DNA of 64,000 bases from Aurantiacibacter sp. D1-12. GTDB lineage: Bacteria; Pseudomonadota; Alphaproteobacteria; Sphingomonadales; Sphingomonadaceae. Position numbers and translations under genes: made by a program. The stretch lies in contig NZ_JAPJZJ010000001.1 in the NCBI RefSeq assembly GCF_028858515.1, positions 1-64,000 of the forward strand, in the 5' to 3' direction. The notes below the pieces were generated by a model. The model worked only from the letters and a program-made list of their open reading frames with translations, was not told the origin of the DNA and ran no database searches. Shown piece after piece: positions 27,384-35,425 of this stretch (position 1 is the stretch's first letter; each line of letters opens with the position of its first letter).

Positions 27384-28469
27384 CTAGAGGCGTTCCGCGG
27401 CGCCGCGGGCGACCCGCCAGACTGCCGCTTCGGAGCGGATCCCCTCGAACGGTGCTGACTCCGTGCCCGTCAGCCAGACTTGCGTCCCGCTCGTTCGCAA
27501 TCGCTCGAACAGGGCATCGCGGCGCACGGGATCAAGGTGCGCGGCCACTTCATCAAGCAGCAGCAGGCTAGGCCGTCCCTTGGCGGACAGTGCAGCATGG
27601 GCAAGGGTGATGGCAATCAACATGGCTTTCTGTTCACCCGTAGAACATTCGGCGGCGGGCATCTCCTTGCCTTCCATCATCACCCGCAACTCATCGCGGT
27701 GCGGCCCGACGAGCGTGCGGCCTGCGGCACGATCACGCTGCCGATTGACGGCGAGGGCGTCCGCAAATGCCGCTTCCTGTAGTTCTCCGCCGGGAATATG
27801 GGTGAGGGCGGGGCGTGCGAAGGGCTCTGTCGGATATGCTGCCAGTTCAGCGGACAGGGCATCAACCAGCCGCGCGCGGCCTTGTCCCAGCATAGCACCT
27901 GCCGCAGCCATCTGGCTCTCAATAGAGTCTAGCCATGACGGATCCGGGGCTATCTCGTCGGAAAGCAACCTGTTGCGCTCGCGCAGGCTCGCCTCGTAAC
28001 GGCTCGCATAGCGCGCGTGTGCAGGGTCAATGGCCACCGCCAGCCTGTCCATATAGCGCCGCCGTGCTCCCGCACTGTCGGCGAAGAGACGATCCATCGC
28101 CGGGGTGAGCCAGCCGATGGCGAGCCATTCCCCCAGACTGATCGCCGTAGCCTCTGCTCCGTTGACTTGCACCACACGGCGTCCGCTGCGCTCTGCCTTC
28201 ATGCCGGTGCCAAATTGTACCGGTTGGCCTTCATCGCCGGCATCGAGCAATGCGCTGACGGCAAATCCTCCAGCCCCAGCATTGCCTGCCATGTCGGCAA
28301 GCGCCGCGCGCCTCAGCCCGCGCCCGGGCGCGAACAGGGATAATGCTTCGAGCACATTCGTCTTTCCGGCACCGTTCTCGCCCACCAACAGGTTGATGGG
28401 CTGCGCACCGTCAAGCCGCGTTTCGGCGTGGTTGCGGAAGGTCGAAAGGGTGATGCGGTCGAGCGCCAT
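27384..28469 (-). CDS. recF: DNA replication/repair protein RecF
   Basis: This 361-residue SMC-like ATPase has Walker A GENGAGKT (residues 30-37), signature ECSTGEQKAMLI and Walker B SLLLLDEVAAHLDP. It loads RecA at gaps with RecO and RecR. The start at 28469 (MALDRITLSTFRNH) aligns with the family start; four extra residues from 28481 are possible. It is not next to dnaN or gyrB here. It converges with the esterase gene with only three bases between. Confidence 0.95.
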   Translation of the reverse strand: MALDRITLSTFRNHAETRLDGAQPINLLVGENGAGKTNVLEALSLFAPGRGLRRAALADMAGNAGAGGFAVSALLDAGDEGQPVQFGTGMKAERSGRRVVQVNGAEATAISLGEWLAIGWLTPAMDRLFADSAGARRRYMDRLAVAIDPAHARYASRYEASLRERNRLLSDEIAPDPSWLDSIESQMAAAGAMLGQGRARLVDALSAELAAYPTEPFARPALTHIPGGELQEAAFADALAVNRQRDRAAGRTLVGPHRDELRVMMEGKEMPAAECSTGEQKAMLIAITLAHAALSAKGRPSLLLLDEVAAHLDPVRRDALFERLRTSGTQVWLTGTESAPFEGIRSEAAVWRVARGAAERL

Positions 28470-28558
28470 AGGACAGGCCAAGCTCTAAGCCAGCAGGGCA
28501 CACGAGGCCACTGGAAATCGTATTTCTAAAAGTTGGGAAATTTCACCAATTAGTAGGT

Positions 28559-28567
28559 TGTAAACTG
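28559..28567 (+). promoter_or_regulatory. Candidate PspF upstream activating site (locus 1)
   Basis: TGTAAACTG stands 57 bases before the -24 element of a sigma-54 promoter. The same nine bases occur upstream of the pspA sigma-54 promoter at 41849-41857. That spacing suits an enhancer-binding protein. Binding by PspF is inference. Confidence 0.55.
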
Positions 28568-28622
28568 TGGTATCATGTACGCAATGTGAACAAGAATGGC
28601 AGAATTCTGCGGTTTTTTCAGT

Positions 28623-28639
28623 TTGGCACGCCTCCTGCA
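28623..28639 (+). promoter_or_regulatory. Sigma-54 promoter of the small psp mini-operon
   Basis: TTGGCACGCCTCCTGCA contains GG (28625-28626), ten bases, then GC (28637-28638), matching the -24/-12 consensus TGGCAC-N5-TTGCA except for one base. Transcription would start near 28650, just before the two small peptide genes. Confidence 0.8.
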
Positions 28640-28695
28640 CTGTCTGGGGCATGAAGCGGAAAACACCGTTTCGAACCAAAATGAGGAGAAATGAC

Positions 28696-28824
28696 ATGAC
28701 TACGACCAACGACTTCACCGGCAAGATCTTCGCTGCTTTCGGCGCTCTCGCCATCACCACAACGCTGCTCGTTTCGAGCTTCGCCAACCCGACTACCACT
28801 TCGATCGCTACGCTGCTTGCCTAA
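28696..28824 (+). CDS. 42-residue membrane peptide, psp-associated (paralogue 1)
   Basis: The ATG at 28696 has an AGGAGAA Shine-Dalgarno. The peptide is a polar head (MTTTNDFTGKIFAAFG) followed by one hydrophobic helix (ALAITTTLLVSSFA) and a Thr-rich tail. It is clearly homologous to the next gene: F-x-x-K-hydrophobic-FAAFGA then TLLVSSFA are shared. It lies behind a sigma-54 promoter, so it should be induced by membrane stress through PspF. The function is unknown. The paired conservation strongly supports real coding. Confidence 0.8.
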   Translation: MTTTNDFTGKIFAAFGALAITTTLLVSSFANPTTTSIATLLA

Positions 28825-28855
28825 CCGATCGGACATTCGAACAAGGAATATGACA

Positions 28856-28981
28856 ATGACCAATAACAACGAATTCGTCAGTAAGCTGTTCGCCGCATTT
28901 GGCGCAGTCGCAATGACCATGACGCTTCTGGTGAGCAGCTTTGCTCCGCCCGCCAACACTGTTTCGAGCATGCTGGTATGA
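28856..28981 (+). CDS. 41-residue membrane peptide, psp-associated (paralogue 2)
   Basis: This peptide starts at ATG 28856 and has head MTNNNEFVSKLFAAFG, helix AVAMTMTLLVSSFA and tail ending SSMLV. It is a tandem paralogue of the preceding peptide, with about half the residues identical. Its TGA overlaps the ATG of the PspC gene (28978-28981), indicating translational coupling. It resembles the small peptide that precedes pspA at 41579-41734 more weakly (F-x-SK start, AM-x-x-T helix). Confidence 0.8.
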   Translation: MTNNNEFVSKLFAAFGAVAMTMTLLVSSFAPPANTVSSMLV

Positions 28982-29187
28982 GCAACATCCAGAACAAGAA
29001 TTCCGGCGCGCCGAAGAAATTCCGTCTCGACCAGATCGACGGCAAGATTGGCGGCGTGTGTGGCGGTATCGCCAACTATATGGGTATCGACCCGCTGATC
29101 GTTCGGCTGGTGTTTGCCGTGGGTGCAGTGGCCGGTTTCGGCAGCTTCATCCTGATCTACCTCGCGGTCTGGTTGCTGGCCAAGTAA
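28978..29187 (+). CDS. Orphan PspC-domain membrane protein
   Basis: This 69-residue protein consists almost only of a PspC domain: FRLDQIDGKIGGVCGGIANYMGIDPLIVRLVFAVGAV, then a second hydrophobic segment (FILIYLAVWLLAK). The GGVCGGIA motif and the paired helices are diagnostic. In the Psp response PspC senses envelope stress at the inner membrane and binds PspA or PspB. This copy is coupled to two small membrane peptides and lies 13 kb from the main psp operon. It lacks the C-terminal coiled coil of the second PspC in this window. Confidence 0.93.
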   Translation: MSNIQNKNSGAPKKFRLDQIDGKIGGVCGGIANYMGIDPLIVRLVFAVGAVAGFGSFILIYLAVWLLAK

Positions 29188-29218
29188 TCCACCTGATTAC
29201 AGGCCGGCAACCTCCACC

Positions 29219-29971
29219 TCAGGCCGTTTCGCCGCGAGAACCGAAGGGCGAAAAGTTGGTATCGGTGTCAAACACCTCCACCCCTTCGCGACGCTTGAGG
29301 AACCCAATGACCTGGTAGGTGACGGGCGTGAGGAGAATTTCCCACCCCGTCTTGATGAGCCACTGGGACAGCACAACTTCCCACAACTGTTCGATCGGCC
29401 AACCCGCCAGCCCGTAAAAGGCGAGCGGGTAGAAGATCAGGCTATCCAGCCCCTGGCCTACAACCGTCGAACCAATCGTGCGGCTCCACAAATGTTTGCC
29501 CCTGGTCCAGATCTTCATCTTGGCCATCACAAAGGCATTGGCGAATTCGCCCGCCCAGAAGGCGACGATGCTCGCGATCACGATGCGCCAGGCATTCCCG
29601 AACACAAATTCATAGGCTTCCTGTCCCGGCCAGCCCTCTGCTGGTGGCAGCGAGACGACGACCCATGCCATAAACGCCATGAATATGAGCGCGGCAAACC
29701 CCGCCCAGATCACCCGGCGTGCATTGGCATAGCCATAGACCTCGGTCAGCACGTCTCCGATAATGTAGCTGAGGGGGAAGAACAGCACGCCCGCACCAAA
29801 AGCCCACTCGCTGCCATTGGGCAGAACGATGAAGCTGGGTTTGGACGCGCCGATAATGTTGCTGAGCAGCAGGATCGCGACAAACGCTGCCATCACATAT
29901 GGGAAATAGCGGAAATTGGCGTTCGCCAGTGCTGCACCGTCGAGTTTTTGGCGTTCACCTGTCATGCGCAC
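29219..29971 (-). CDS. yhhQ: Queuosine precursor transporter (VUT family, YhhQ)
   Basis: This 250-residue protein has about six helices with the family features NIIGASKP, FPLSYIIGDVLTEVYGY, GEFANAFVMAKMKIWT and STVVGQGLDSLIFYPLAF. It takes up preQ0/preQ1 for queuosine tRNA modification. No preQ1 riboswitch is recognisable upstream. ATG 29965 (MTGER) is an alternative start. It is monocistronic and divergent from tRNA-Arg. Confidence 0.93.
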   Translation of the reverse strand: MRMTGERQKLDGAALANANFRYFPYVMAAFVAILLLSNIIGASKPSFIVLPNGSEWAFGAGVLFFPLSYIIGDVLTEVYGYANARRVIWAGFAALIFMAFMAWVVVSLPPAEGWPGQEAYEFVFGNAWRIVIASIVAFWAGEFANAFVMAKMKIWTRGKHLWSRTIGSTVVGQGLDSLIFYPLAFYGLAGWPIEQLWEVVLSQWLIKTGWEILLTPVTYQVIGFLKRREGVEVFDTDTNFSPFGSRGETA

Positions 29972-30023
29972 TGCCTAACCGCATTTGCGCAAAAGCCAAA
30001 CAACGCTATGGGCCAACACGGAC

Positions 30024-30100
30024 GCGCCCATAGCTCAGCTGGATAGAGCACGGGTCTTCTAAACCTGAGGCCGCAGGTTCGAATCCTGCTGGGCGCGCCA
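30024..30100 (+). tRNA. tRNA-Arg (anticodon TCT)
   Basis: This is a 77-base cloverleaf. Acceptor GCGCCCA pairs with TGGGCGC, the D-arm is TAGCTCAGCTGGATAGAGC, the anticodon loop is CTTCTAA with anticodon TCT, the T-arm is GCAGGTTCGAATCCTGC, and CCA is encoded at 30098-30100. Confidence 0.98.
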
Positions 30101-30140
30101 AAAAGGGGAAAGCACGCCAACGGTGTGCTTTCCCCTTTTT
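30100..30140 (+). terminator. Strong terminator after tRNA-Arg
   Basis: A 16-bp perfect stem (AAAAAGGGGAAAGCAC at 30100-30115 with its complement at 30125-30140) has a nine-base loop and ends in TTTTT. It begins at the last base of the tRNA CCA. Confidence 0.92.
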
Positions 30141-30166
30141 GGTGGGCCTGTGCGTAGACGAGTCTT

Positions 30167-30238
30167 CAGGTTCGGAGTCGAAGCGCAGCGAAGACGACGG
30201 AGCCGCAACGCGGCGGAGTAATCCTGCTGGGCGAGCCA
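30167..30238 (+). repeat. Interrupted duplicate of the tRNA-Arg 3' end
   Basis: CAGGTTCG at 30167-30174 and AATCCTGCTGGGCGAGCCA at 30220-30238 together repeat the last 27 bases of the tRNA-Arg gene (30074-30100) with one mismatch. They are separated by a 45-base GC-rich insert (30175-30219). The copy lies 138 bases beyond the tRNA. It resembles an attachment-site remnant whose T-loop copy was later split. Confidence 0.65.
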
Positions 30239-30251
30239 ACCACCAGAATGA

Positions 30252-30854
30252 TCAGCCGATGATGGCGGCTACTCGCTCTCCCAGGGCTGGCAGGACCTCT
30301 GACGGGAACCAGGGGTTCTTCTTGAGCCAGATGTTATTTCGCGGGCTGGGATGGGGGAGTGGCAGCACCTCCGGCCAGAAATGGCGCCAGTTCTGCACGG
30401 TTTGCGTGAGCGTCTTCGCTTGCTCATCGCCCAGATGCCAGTCCATCGCATATTTCCCGATGACGAGCGTGAGCTCGATATTGGGAAGCTGTTCGAGAAC
30501 GGGCCTTCGCCAATTGGCTTCGCATTCTGCACGCGGAGGCAGGTCGCTGCTCTTCCCCGTCCCCGGGAAACAGAAGGCCATCGGCACGATCGCGATCTTG
30601 TTGGCATCGTAGAATGTCTCGCGCGAAATCCCCAACCAGTCGCGCAGCCTGTCGCCCGAAGGATCATCGAAGGGCATGCCCTTCCGATGCGTGATACGGC
30701 CGGGTGCCTGTCCTGCGATCAGGATTTTCGCGTCCTTGCCAATCTGGAAGATCGGGTTCGGACCGAGCGGCAGATCCTCGCAGATACCACAGGCTTTGAT
30801 GCTGTCGCTCAAGGCAGAAATTTCCGCCGGGCTGTCAGAATGATGATTTTGCAA
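30252..30854 (-). CDS. Uracil-DNA glycosylase superfamily protein
   Basis: This 200-residue protein has the UDG-fold motifs: a water-activating-type block GQAPGRITHRKGMPFDDPSGDRLRDWLG (motif 1), a central VIGKYAMDWHLG strand and motif 2 HPSPRNNIW. An N-terminal CGICEDLPLGPNP stretch has two Cys but not a full [4Fe-4S] set. It may remove uracil or another damaged base. Substrate specificity is uncertain because the block-1 residues differ from classical Ung (GQDPYH). Confidence 0.88.
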   Translation of the reverse strand: MQNHHSDSPAEISALSDSIKACGICEDLPLGPNPIFQIGKDAKILIAGQAPGRITHRKGMPFDDPSGDRLRDWLGISRETFYDANKIAIVPMAFCFPGTGKSSDLPPRAECEANWRRPVLEQLPNIELTLVIGKYAMDWHLGDEQAKTLTQTVQNWRHFWPEVLPLPHPSPRNNIWLKKNPWFPSEVLPALGERVAAIIG

Positions 30855-30949
30855 AGCGGCTACCGTCCAGTTCTGGTGGTTTCGGGATTGTATAACTGAA
30901 CTTCGCTGTCGTGCACGGTAAGGTCACATTCTGCCGGAAACGTCGAAAA

Positions 30950-30976
30950 ACTTTACACTCCGCTCCGTGTTAACTT
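30950..30976. promoter_or_regulatory. Candidate pair of PspF-type sites (locus 3)
   Basis: ACTTTACACT (30950-30959) and GTGTTAACTT (30967-30976) form an imperfect inverted pair. Each resembles the TGTAAACTG motif or its complement CAGTTTACA found at the other two sigma-54 promoters. They lie 46-73 bases before the -24 element at 31023. Confidence 0.45.
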
Positions 30977-31021
30977 TTCGCCAACCATCGTCTCCCGCAG
31001 GAAAGCTGACTTGCGCAAAAC

Positions 31022-31037
31022 TGGCACGGGGCGTGCA
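31022..31037 (+). promoter_or_regulatory. Sigma-54 promoter without an obvious downstream gene
   Basis: TGGCACGGGGCGTGCA has GG at 31023-31024, ten bases, then GC at 31035-31036, an almost exact -24/-12 element. Transcription would start near 31048 and run towards the minus-strand gene that ends at 31186. The flanking genes point the other way or end here, so it must drive a small RNA, a short peptide or an antisense transcript. Confidence 0.7.
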
Positions 31038-31047
31038 ATGTTACAGG

Positions 31048-31130
31048 CGTACCCAAAGTCTTCGATAGAGGCGGGGCCGATTTCCAAATGGTCCCTAACC
31101 AGTCTCCCGACCCCGCCTCCCCGAAGACCT
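31048..31130 (+). ncRNA. Putative sigma-54-dependent small RNA with long hairpin
   Basis: GTCTTCG (31058-31064) pairs with CGAAGAC (31122-31128), and inside it GAGGCGGGG (31068-31076) pairs exactly with CCCCGCCTC (31111-31119), with a 3x2 internal loop and a 34-base terminal loop. A 37-codon frame (ATG 31091 to TAG) overlaps it, but it has no ribosome-binding site. The 3' end is unknown. The hairpin could alternatively terminate the minus-strand gene ending at 31186. Confidence 0.4.
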
Positions 31131-31185
31131 TCCCAAAAACTGGACACCCAGCCTTCCGCTCAGAACGAATGCAGGTAAAGGCGTG

Positions 31186-32067
31186 TCACTCCGCCGGAGC
31201 GTAGCCCGCCTCAGCGGCGGGCACAGGTGCAGCAATCTCACCGTCGGCCATGGGCCAGATGATATCGCCAGTCACCACGCCCATGCTCATCGGCAGCAGG
31301 CTGGAAACGAAGGCGTGGACAGGCGTGGGTGCCGGTCCGTCATACTCGGTGACATAGACGCTCATCGCCAGATCCGGATTGTCCGCATCCCAGGTGATGA
31401 CCTCGCAGGTATCAGTGACCAGCAGCGGCTCGCCTGAAAGGCCGAAGGCATCGAAGCTGACGAGGAAATGCTTGCCCAGAGGGATTGCGCCTTCCTCGAT
31501 CGGGCCGTTGAGCACGTAGGCGTCAAAGCTTCCATCCTCGCGCGGGGGGAGAACGATGGTTGCAAAAGTGACCGAAGGCGTGCCGCCTGCACCCTCGCTA
31601 TCATCGGCGCAGAACACGTTGTTACCTGCTGCCAGAATCGCGCGGGGTGCGATGGCGCGGGCCTCCGCCATTGCGGCGACCTGCCCGTCAATCAGCGGTG
31701 TCTGCCCCGGCAGGTGGATCACTTCGGAAACGATCTGTCCGCCTGAAATCTCGTACTCGGCGAGCGCTACAAGCTGCGCATCAAGAGCACCACCAAGGCT
31801 GCCGATTATTACCGTGTCCCATACGCCTTCTTCGCTGCCTGGCAGTGCCACGGCTCCGCGATAGGCCGCATCGGGCAATTGGCCGGTCATGCCCGAGTAC
31901 TGGATCTGTGCGATGCCGACCGCCTGCTGAACCTCGGCCATCAGCTGCGCGGTGGCCTGTGCATCCTGCGCCATCTGCATGCGCGTTGCCTCGCCCGGCT
32001 CATCCTGCGCAAGGGCGGAACACGGAATAGCCAGCGCGATTGCGGCGGTAGACAGAGTGCGGATCAT
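31186..32067 (-). CDS. Exported hypothetical protein
   Basis: This 293-residue protein starts at 32067, where a good signal peptide begins (MIRTLSTAAIALAIPCSALAQ). The mature part has a Gln/Ala/Met-rich helical stretch (MQMAQDAQATAQLMAEVQQ) and then a beta-rich domain with GKHFLVSFDAFGLSGEPLLV and a pair of Cys (VFCADD, TDTCEV) that may form a disulfide. I do not recognise the family. It is probably periplasmic. It is followed on its 3' side by the hairpin at 31058-31128. Confidence 0.85.
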   Translation of the reverse strand: MIRTLSTAAIALAIPCSALAQDEPGEATRMQMAQDAQATAQLMAEVQQAVGIAQIQYSGMTGQLPDAAYRGAVALPGSEEGVWDTVIIGSLGGALDAQLVALAEYEISGGQIVSEVIHLPGQTPLIDGQVAAMAEARAIAPRAILAAGNNVFCADDSEGAGGTPSVTFATIVLPPREDGSFDAYVLNGPIEEGAIPLGKHFLVSFDAFGLSGEPLLVTDTCEVITWDADNPDLAMSVYVTEYDGPAPTPVHAFVSSLLPMSMGVVTGDIIWPMADGEIAAPVPAAEAGYAPAE

Positions 32068-32104
32068 GCAAATTCCCTCGATCAGAGTGGCGAGGGTAGG
32101 GCGA

Positions 32105-32446
32105 TCAGGAAGGCTTGGCGACCTTCTTCTCTTCGAGCAGCGTCTGCAGCTCACCCGCCTCGAACATTTCCATCATGATATCGCTACCGCCGATGAACTC
32201 GCCCTTGACGTAAAGCTGTGGGATCGTTGGCCAGTCCGAAAAGGTCTTGATGCCTTGGCGGATTTCCATGTCCTGCAGCACGTCCACGCTTTCAAACGTG
32301 ACATTGCAGTGATCGAGGATAGCGACAGCCCGGTTGGAGAAGCCGCACTGCGGGAAAAGCGGCGTGCCTTTCATGAACAGGACGACATCATTGTCGCCCA
32401 CGATCTTGGAAATGCGCTTGTCGGTTTCGGAATTTGTATCGGTCAT
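32105..32446 (-). CDS. grxD: Monothiol glutaredoxin Grx4
   Basis: This 113-residue CGFS-type glutaredoxin starts at 32446 (MTDTNSETD). It has KGTPLFPQCGFSNRAV with the active CGFS, WPTIPQLYVKGEFIGGSDIM for glutathione binding, and a C-terminal helix. It carries or delivers [2Fe-2S] clusters, usually as a complex with BolA, whose gene lies immediately upstream in the same transcript. The longer frame upstream is not family-like. Confidence 0.96.
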   Translation of the reverse strand: MTDTNSETDKRISKIVGDNDVVLFMKGTPLFPQCGFSNRAVAILDHCNVTFESVDVLQDMEIRQGIKTFSDWPTIPQLYVKGEFIGGSDIMMEMFEAGELQTLLEEKKVAKPS

Positions 32447-32480
32447 ATGTCCCACCCGATGGGTTAAAGTGTCTGACAGA

Positions 32481-32714
32481 TCAGTTGGGGACGCTGGTGT
32501 GGAGTTGCAAGGCGTGCAGCTCTCCACCCATGCGCCCGCCCAGTGCCGCGAACACCATCTTGTGCTGTTGCACCCGGTTTTTGCCTGCGAATTCGGCAGA
32601 GGTTACGCGGGCTAGCCAGTGGTCGTTGTCGTCAGCCAGTGCTTCCATCTCGACCTCGGCATCGGGAATGGCGGCCTTGATCATGGCGACGATGTCTTCA
32701 GCGGGCATGGGCAT
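32481..32714 (-). CDS. bolA: BolA-family protein
   Basis: This 77-residue protein starts at 32714 with a possible shorter start at MPAED 32708. It has the BolA/IbaG fold pattern with FAGKNRVQQHKMVFAALGGRMGGELHALQLHT, including the His residues that help ligate an iron-sulfur cluster with monothiol glutaredoxin. It lies between DUF1476 and grxD, a standard alphaproteobacterial order. It probably works in Fe-S cluster trafficking. Confidence 0.95.
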   Translation of the reverse strand: MPMPAEDIVAMIKAAIPDAEVEMEALADDNDHWLARVTSAEFAGKNRVQQHKMVFAALGGRMGGELHALQLHTSVPN

Positions 32715-32723
32715 GGGGTTGGC

Positions 32724-33047
32724 TCAGCTCTCGCTCATCAGCTGACGCTTGGCTTCGACTGTCATTTCTTCCAGCTTTGCGCGGATCGTGGCGTCATCGA
32801 CATCGCATTCGGCTTGCGTCAGATCGCCAAGCAGCTTGCGGATCACGTCTTCGTCACCGGCTTCCTCGAAATCGGCTTGTACAACCGCTTTCTTGTAAGC
32901 TTCGGTTTCTTCCGGCGTGAGGTTCATCAAACCAGCAGCCCATTCGCCCAGCAGGCGATTGCGGCGCGCGGCAACCTTGAAGGCGGTTTCCTCGTCCATT
33001 GCAAATTTGGCTTCTTCGGCGCGTTCGCGGTCTTTGAAATCGGTCAT
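32724..33047 (-). CDS. F1-ATPase inhibitor zeta subunit (DUF1476)
   Basis: This 107-residue protein starts at 33047 (MTDFKDRERAEEAKFAMDEE). It is a four-helix acidic protein with ARRNRLLGEWAAGLMNL and EEAGDEDVIRKLLGDL, diagnostic of DUF1476. The Paracoccus member inhibits ATP hydrolysis by F1 through its N-terminal segment. The upstream extension of the frame overlaps leuD and is not real. Confidence 0.93.
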   Translation of the reverse strand: MTDFKDRERAEEAKFAMDEETAFKVAARRNRLLGEWAAGLMNLTPEETEAYKKAVVQADFEEAGDEDVIRKLLGDLTQAECDVDDATIRAKLEEMTVEAKRQLMSES

Positions 33048-33096
33048 GTTCGGTGTGTCCTCTCGAAGATTTGTGTCTGAATAGCGTGGGCGGCGA

Positions 33097-33702
33097 CTAG
33101 GCTGCAACACCTGTGCCGCGGGTGAGCCAGGGTTTTTCAGCCGCAAGGCTATTCTCGTAAGATGAAATCGCATCATCGCGTGAAAGCGTAAGGCCTACCT
33201 CATCGAGCCCTTCCAGCAAGCAGTGCTTGCGGAATGGGTCAATGTCGAAGCTGAAACGGTCCTGAAACGGTGTGGTCACACTCTGCGCTTCCAGATCAAT
33301 GCTGATCGGATCGGTCGCGGCGACTTCCAGCAAGCGATCAATCGCTTCCTGCGGCAGGGCGACGGTCAGGATACCGTTCTTGAAGGCATTGCCCGCGAAA
33401 ATATCCGAGAAGCTCGGCGCGATGACCACGCAGATGCCAAGATCGAGTAGTGCCCAGGCGGCGTGCTCGCGGCTCGAACCGCAGCCGAAGTTGTCGCCTG
33501 CGATCAGGATCGGTGCGCCAGCGAATTCCTCGCTGTCGAAGGGATTGTCCGGCTCGGTTGTGCGCACTGCCTCGAATGCGCCTTGGCCCAGGCCTTCGCG
33601 GCTGATCGTTTTCAGCCAGCGGGCAGGGATAATCAGATCGGTATCGATATTCTTGCGACCGAACGGAATCGCGCGCCCTTCAACCTCGCGCAAAGCCTGC
33701 AT
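33097..33702 (-). CDS. leuD: 3-isopropylmalate dehydratase small subunit
   Basis: This 201-residue aconitase-swivel protein has [37 protein letters not shown] and the [15 protein letters not shown] motif. With LeuC it isomerises 2-isopropylmalate to 3-isopropylmalate in leucine synthesis. Its ATG overlaps the stop of a small membrane-protein gene inserted between leuC and leuD. Confidence 0.97.
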   Translation of the reverse strand: MQALREVEGRAIPFGRKNIDTDLIIPARWLKTISREGLGQGAFEAVRTTEPDNPFDSEEFAGAPILIAGDNFGCGSSREHAAWALLDLGICVVIAPSFSDIFAGNAFKNGILTVALPQEAIDRLLEVAATDPISIDLEAQSVTTPFQDRFSFDIDPFRKHCLLEGLDEVGLTLSRDDAISSYENSLAAEKPWLTRGTGVAA

Positions 33703-33860
33703 CAGTCGGTCTCCGGCTTCTCGCCGCTGGGGATGGGGCCGGGCTGCGTCGGCTCGTTCGATTTACGCTTCTTGTTCACGTACAGAAGCGCAGCCGCGAT
33801 GGCGGCGGAACCGATGGCGCCTGCTGCAATAGCGGCCTTGCCTTTGATGTTCTTTGTCAT
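33702..33860 (-). CDS. Small membrane protein between leuC and leuD
   Basis: This 52-residue protein reads [17 protein letters not shown] then [16 protein letters not shown] and a Pro/Glu/Gly-rich tail ([13 protein letters not shown]): a basic head, one membrane helix and a polar cytoplasmic or periplasmic end. Its TGA overlaps the leuD start, and it starts 38 bases after leuC, so it is part of the leu operon. No function can be assigned. Confidence 0.7.
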   Translation of the reverse strand: MTKNIKGKAAIAAGAIGSAAIAAALLYVNKKRKSNEPTQPGPIPSGEKPETD

Positions 33861-33898
33861 GATTTCCAGATGGTCTTTGGCGGGGTGGGTTGCAAGAC

Positions 33899-35326
33899 TT
33901 ATCGCACCAATTCGCGCACATCGGTAAGCGTACCAGTGACAGCGGCTGCGGCGGCCATGGCTGGGCTGACGAGGTGGGTGCGGCTTCCCGGACCCTGACG
34001 GCCCACGAAATTGCGGTTGGAGGTTGAGGCGCAGCGCTCACCGGCGGGCACTTTATCAGGGTTCATGCCGAGGCAAGCCGAGCATCCGGGTTCGCGCCAT
34101 TCTAGGCCTGCCTCGGTGAAGACCTTATCCAGCCCTTCGGCTTCTGCCTGCGCTTTGACCAGGCCTGATCCGGGGACGACGATGCCCCATTTGATCCTGT
34201 CATGTTTGGTCCGGCCGCGCAGCACCTCTGCGGCGGCGCGCAGGTCTTCGATGCGGCTGTTGGTGCAGGAGCCAATGAAGACATTCTCGATCTCCACCTC
34301 TCGCATCGGCGTGCCCGGCGTGAGGCCCATGTAGTCGAGGCTGGCGCGCGCGGCATCTTGCTTGGATGGATCGGCAAAGCTCGCCGGGTCGGGGACACTG
34401 CCGGAAATTGCAATCGCATCCTCGGGGCTGGTGCCCCAAGTTACGGTCGGTTCGATCTCAGTAGCGTCGATGGCAACGCTGGTGTCGAACGCCGCACCGT
34501 CATCAGTGCGGAGCATTCGCCAGTAGGCGATGGCCTGCTCCCACTCCTCACCCTGCGGCGCGAACGGGCGGCCTTTCAGATAGGCGAACGTCGCTTCGTC
34601 GGGAGCGATCAAGCCAGCGCGCGCGCCGCCTTCGATGCTCATGTTGGAGACGGTGAGACGGCCCTCGACGCTCATTTCTTCGAACACCTTACCGCGATAT
34701 TCAATGACATGCCCGGTACCGCCGGCGGTGCCGATGACGCCGATAATGTGCAGGATCAGGTCCTTGGGCGCTACGCCGGGGCCAAGATCACCCTCCACGC
34801 GCACTTCCATCGTCTTGCTGGGCTTTAAGAGCAGGGTTTGCGTAGCGAGCACATGCTCGACTTCGCTCGTACCGATACCGAAGGCGAGGGCACCGATCCC
34901 GCCGTGACAGGCGGTGTGGCTGTCTCCGCAAACGATCGTGGTGCCCGGTAGCGAGAAACCCTGTTCGGGTCCGACAACGTGGACAATCCCCTGTTCGCGA
35001 GCAGTAGCGCCGAAATAGCGAATGCCGAATTCTGCGACGTTGCGCTCCAAGGCGGCGAGTTGCTGGGCGCTCTGCGGGTCTTCGATGGGCAGGCGGGTAC
35101 CATCGGGCGCTAGTCGAGGAGTTGTCGGCACATTGTGATCGGGAACCGCCAGCGTGAGTTCAGGACGACGCACCTTCCGGTCTGCCAGACGCAGCGCCTC
35201 GAACGCCTGCGGACTTGTCACTTCGTGCACCAGATGCCGGTCGATAAATATCAAACAGGTGCCGTCATCACGCCGCTCTACAACGTGTGCGTCCCAGATT
35301 TTCTCGTAGAGAGTGCGCGGTTTCAT
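33899..35326 (-). CDS. leuC: 3-isopropylmalate dehydratase large subunit
   Basis: This 475-residue aconitase-family protein starts at 35326 ([16 protein letters not shown]). It has [22 protein letters not shown] and the cluster Cys in IGSCTNSR and [11 protein letters not shown], which ligate [4Fe-4S]. It partners with LeuD. The frame continues 12 residues upstream (35362) but the family starts at MKP. The operon runs leuC, small protein, leuD. Confidence 0.97.
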   Translation of the reverse strand: MKPRTLYEKIWDAHVVERRDDGTCLIFIDRHLVHEVTSPQAFEALRLADRKVRRPELTLAVPDHNVPTTPRLAPDGTRLPIEDPQSAQQLAALERNVAEFGIRYFGATAREQGIVHVVGPEQGFSLPGTTIVCGDSHTACHGGIGALAFGIGTSEVEHVLATQTLLLKPSKTMEVRVEGDLGPGVAPKDLILHIIGVIGTAGGTGHVIEYRGKVFEEMSVEGRLTVSNMSIEGGARAGLIAPDEATFAYLKGRPFAPQGEEWEQAIAYWRMLRTDDGAAFDTSVAIDATEIEPTVTWGTSPEDAIAISGSVPDPASFADPSKQDAARASLDYMGLTPGTPMREVEIENVFIGSCTNSRIEDLRAAAEVLRGRTKHDRIKWGIVVPGSGLVKAQAEAEGLDKVFTEAGLEWREPGCSACLGMNPDKVPAGERCASTSNRNFVGRQGPGSRTHLVSPAMAAAAAVTGTLTDVRELVR

Positions 35327-35425
35327 CGCCCGTGCATTAGCGCGGGGCATCTGCGTCGCCAAGATTTCGCGAAAAAGCGTTTTTGCTGACTTGGAAACTT
35401 AACCTTTCTCGCCTAACTTACAGTC

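Noticed and set aside
31091-31204. A 37-codon frame after the orphan sigma-54 promoter
   Set aside because: It has no ribosome-binding site and lies in a stable hairpin; kept only as a remote possibility in the small-RNA entry.
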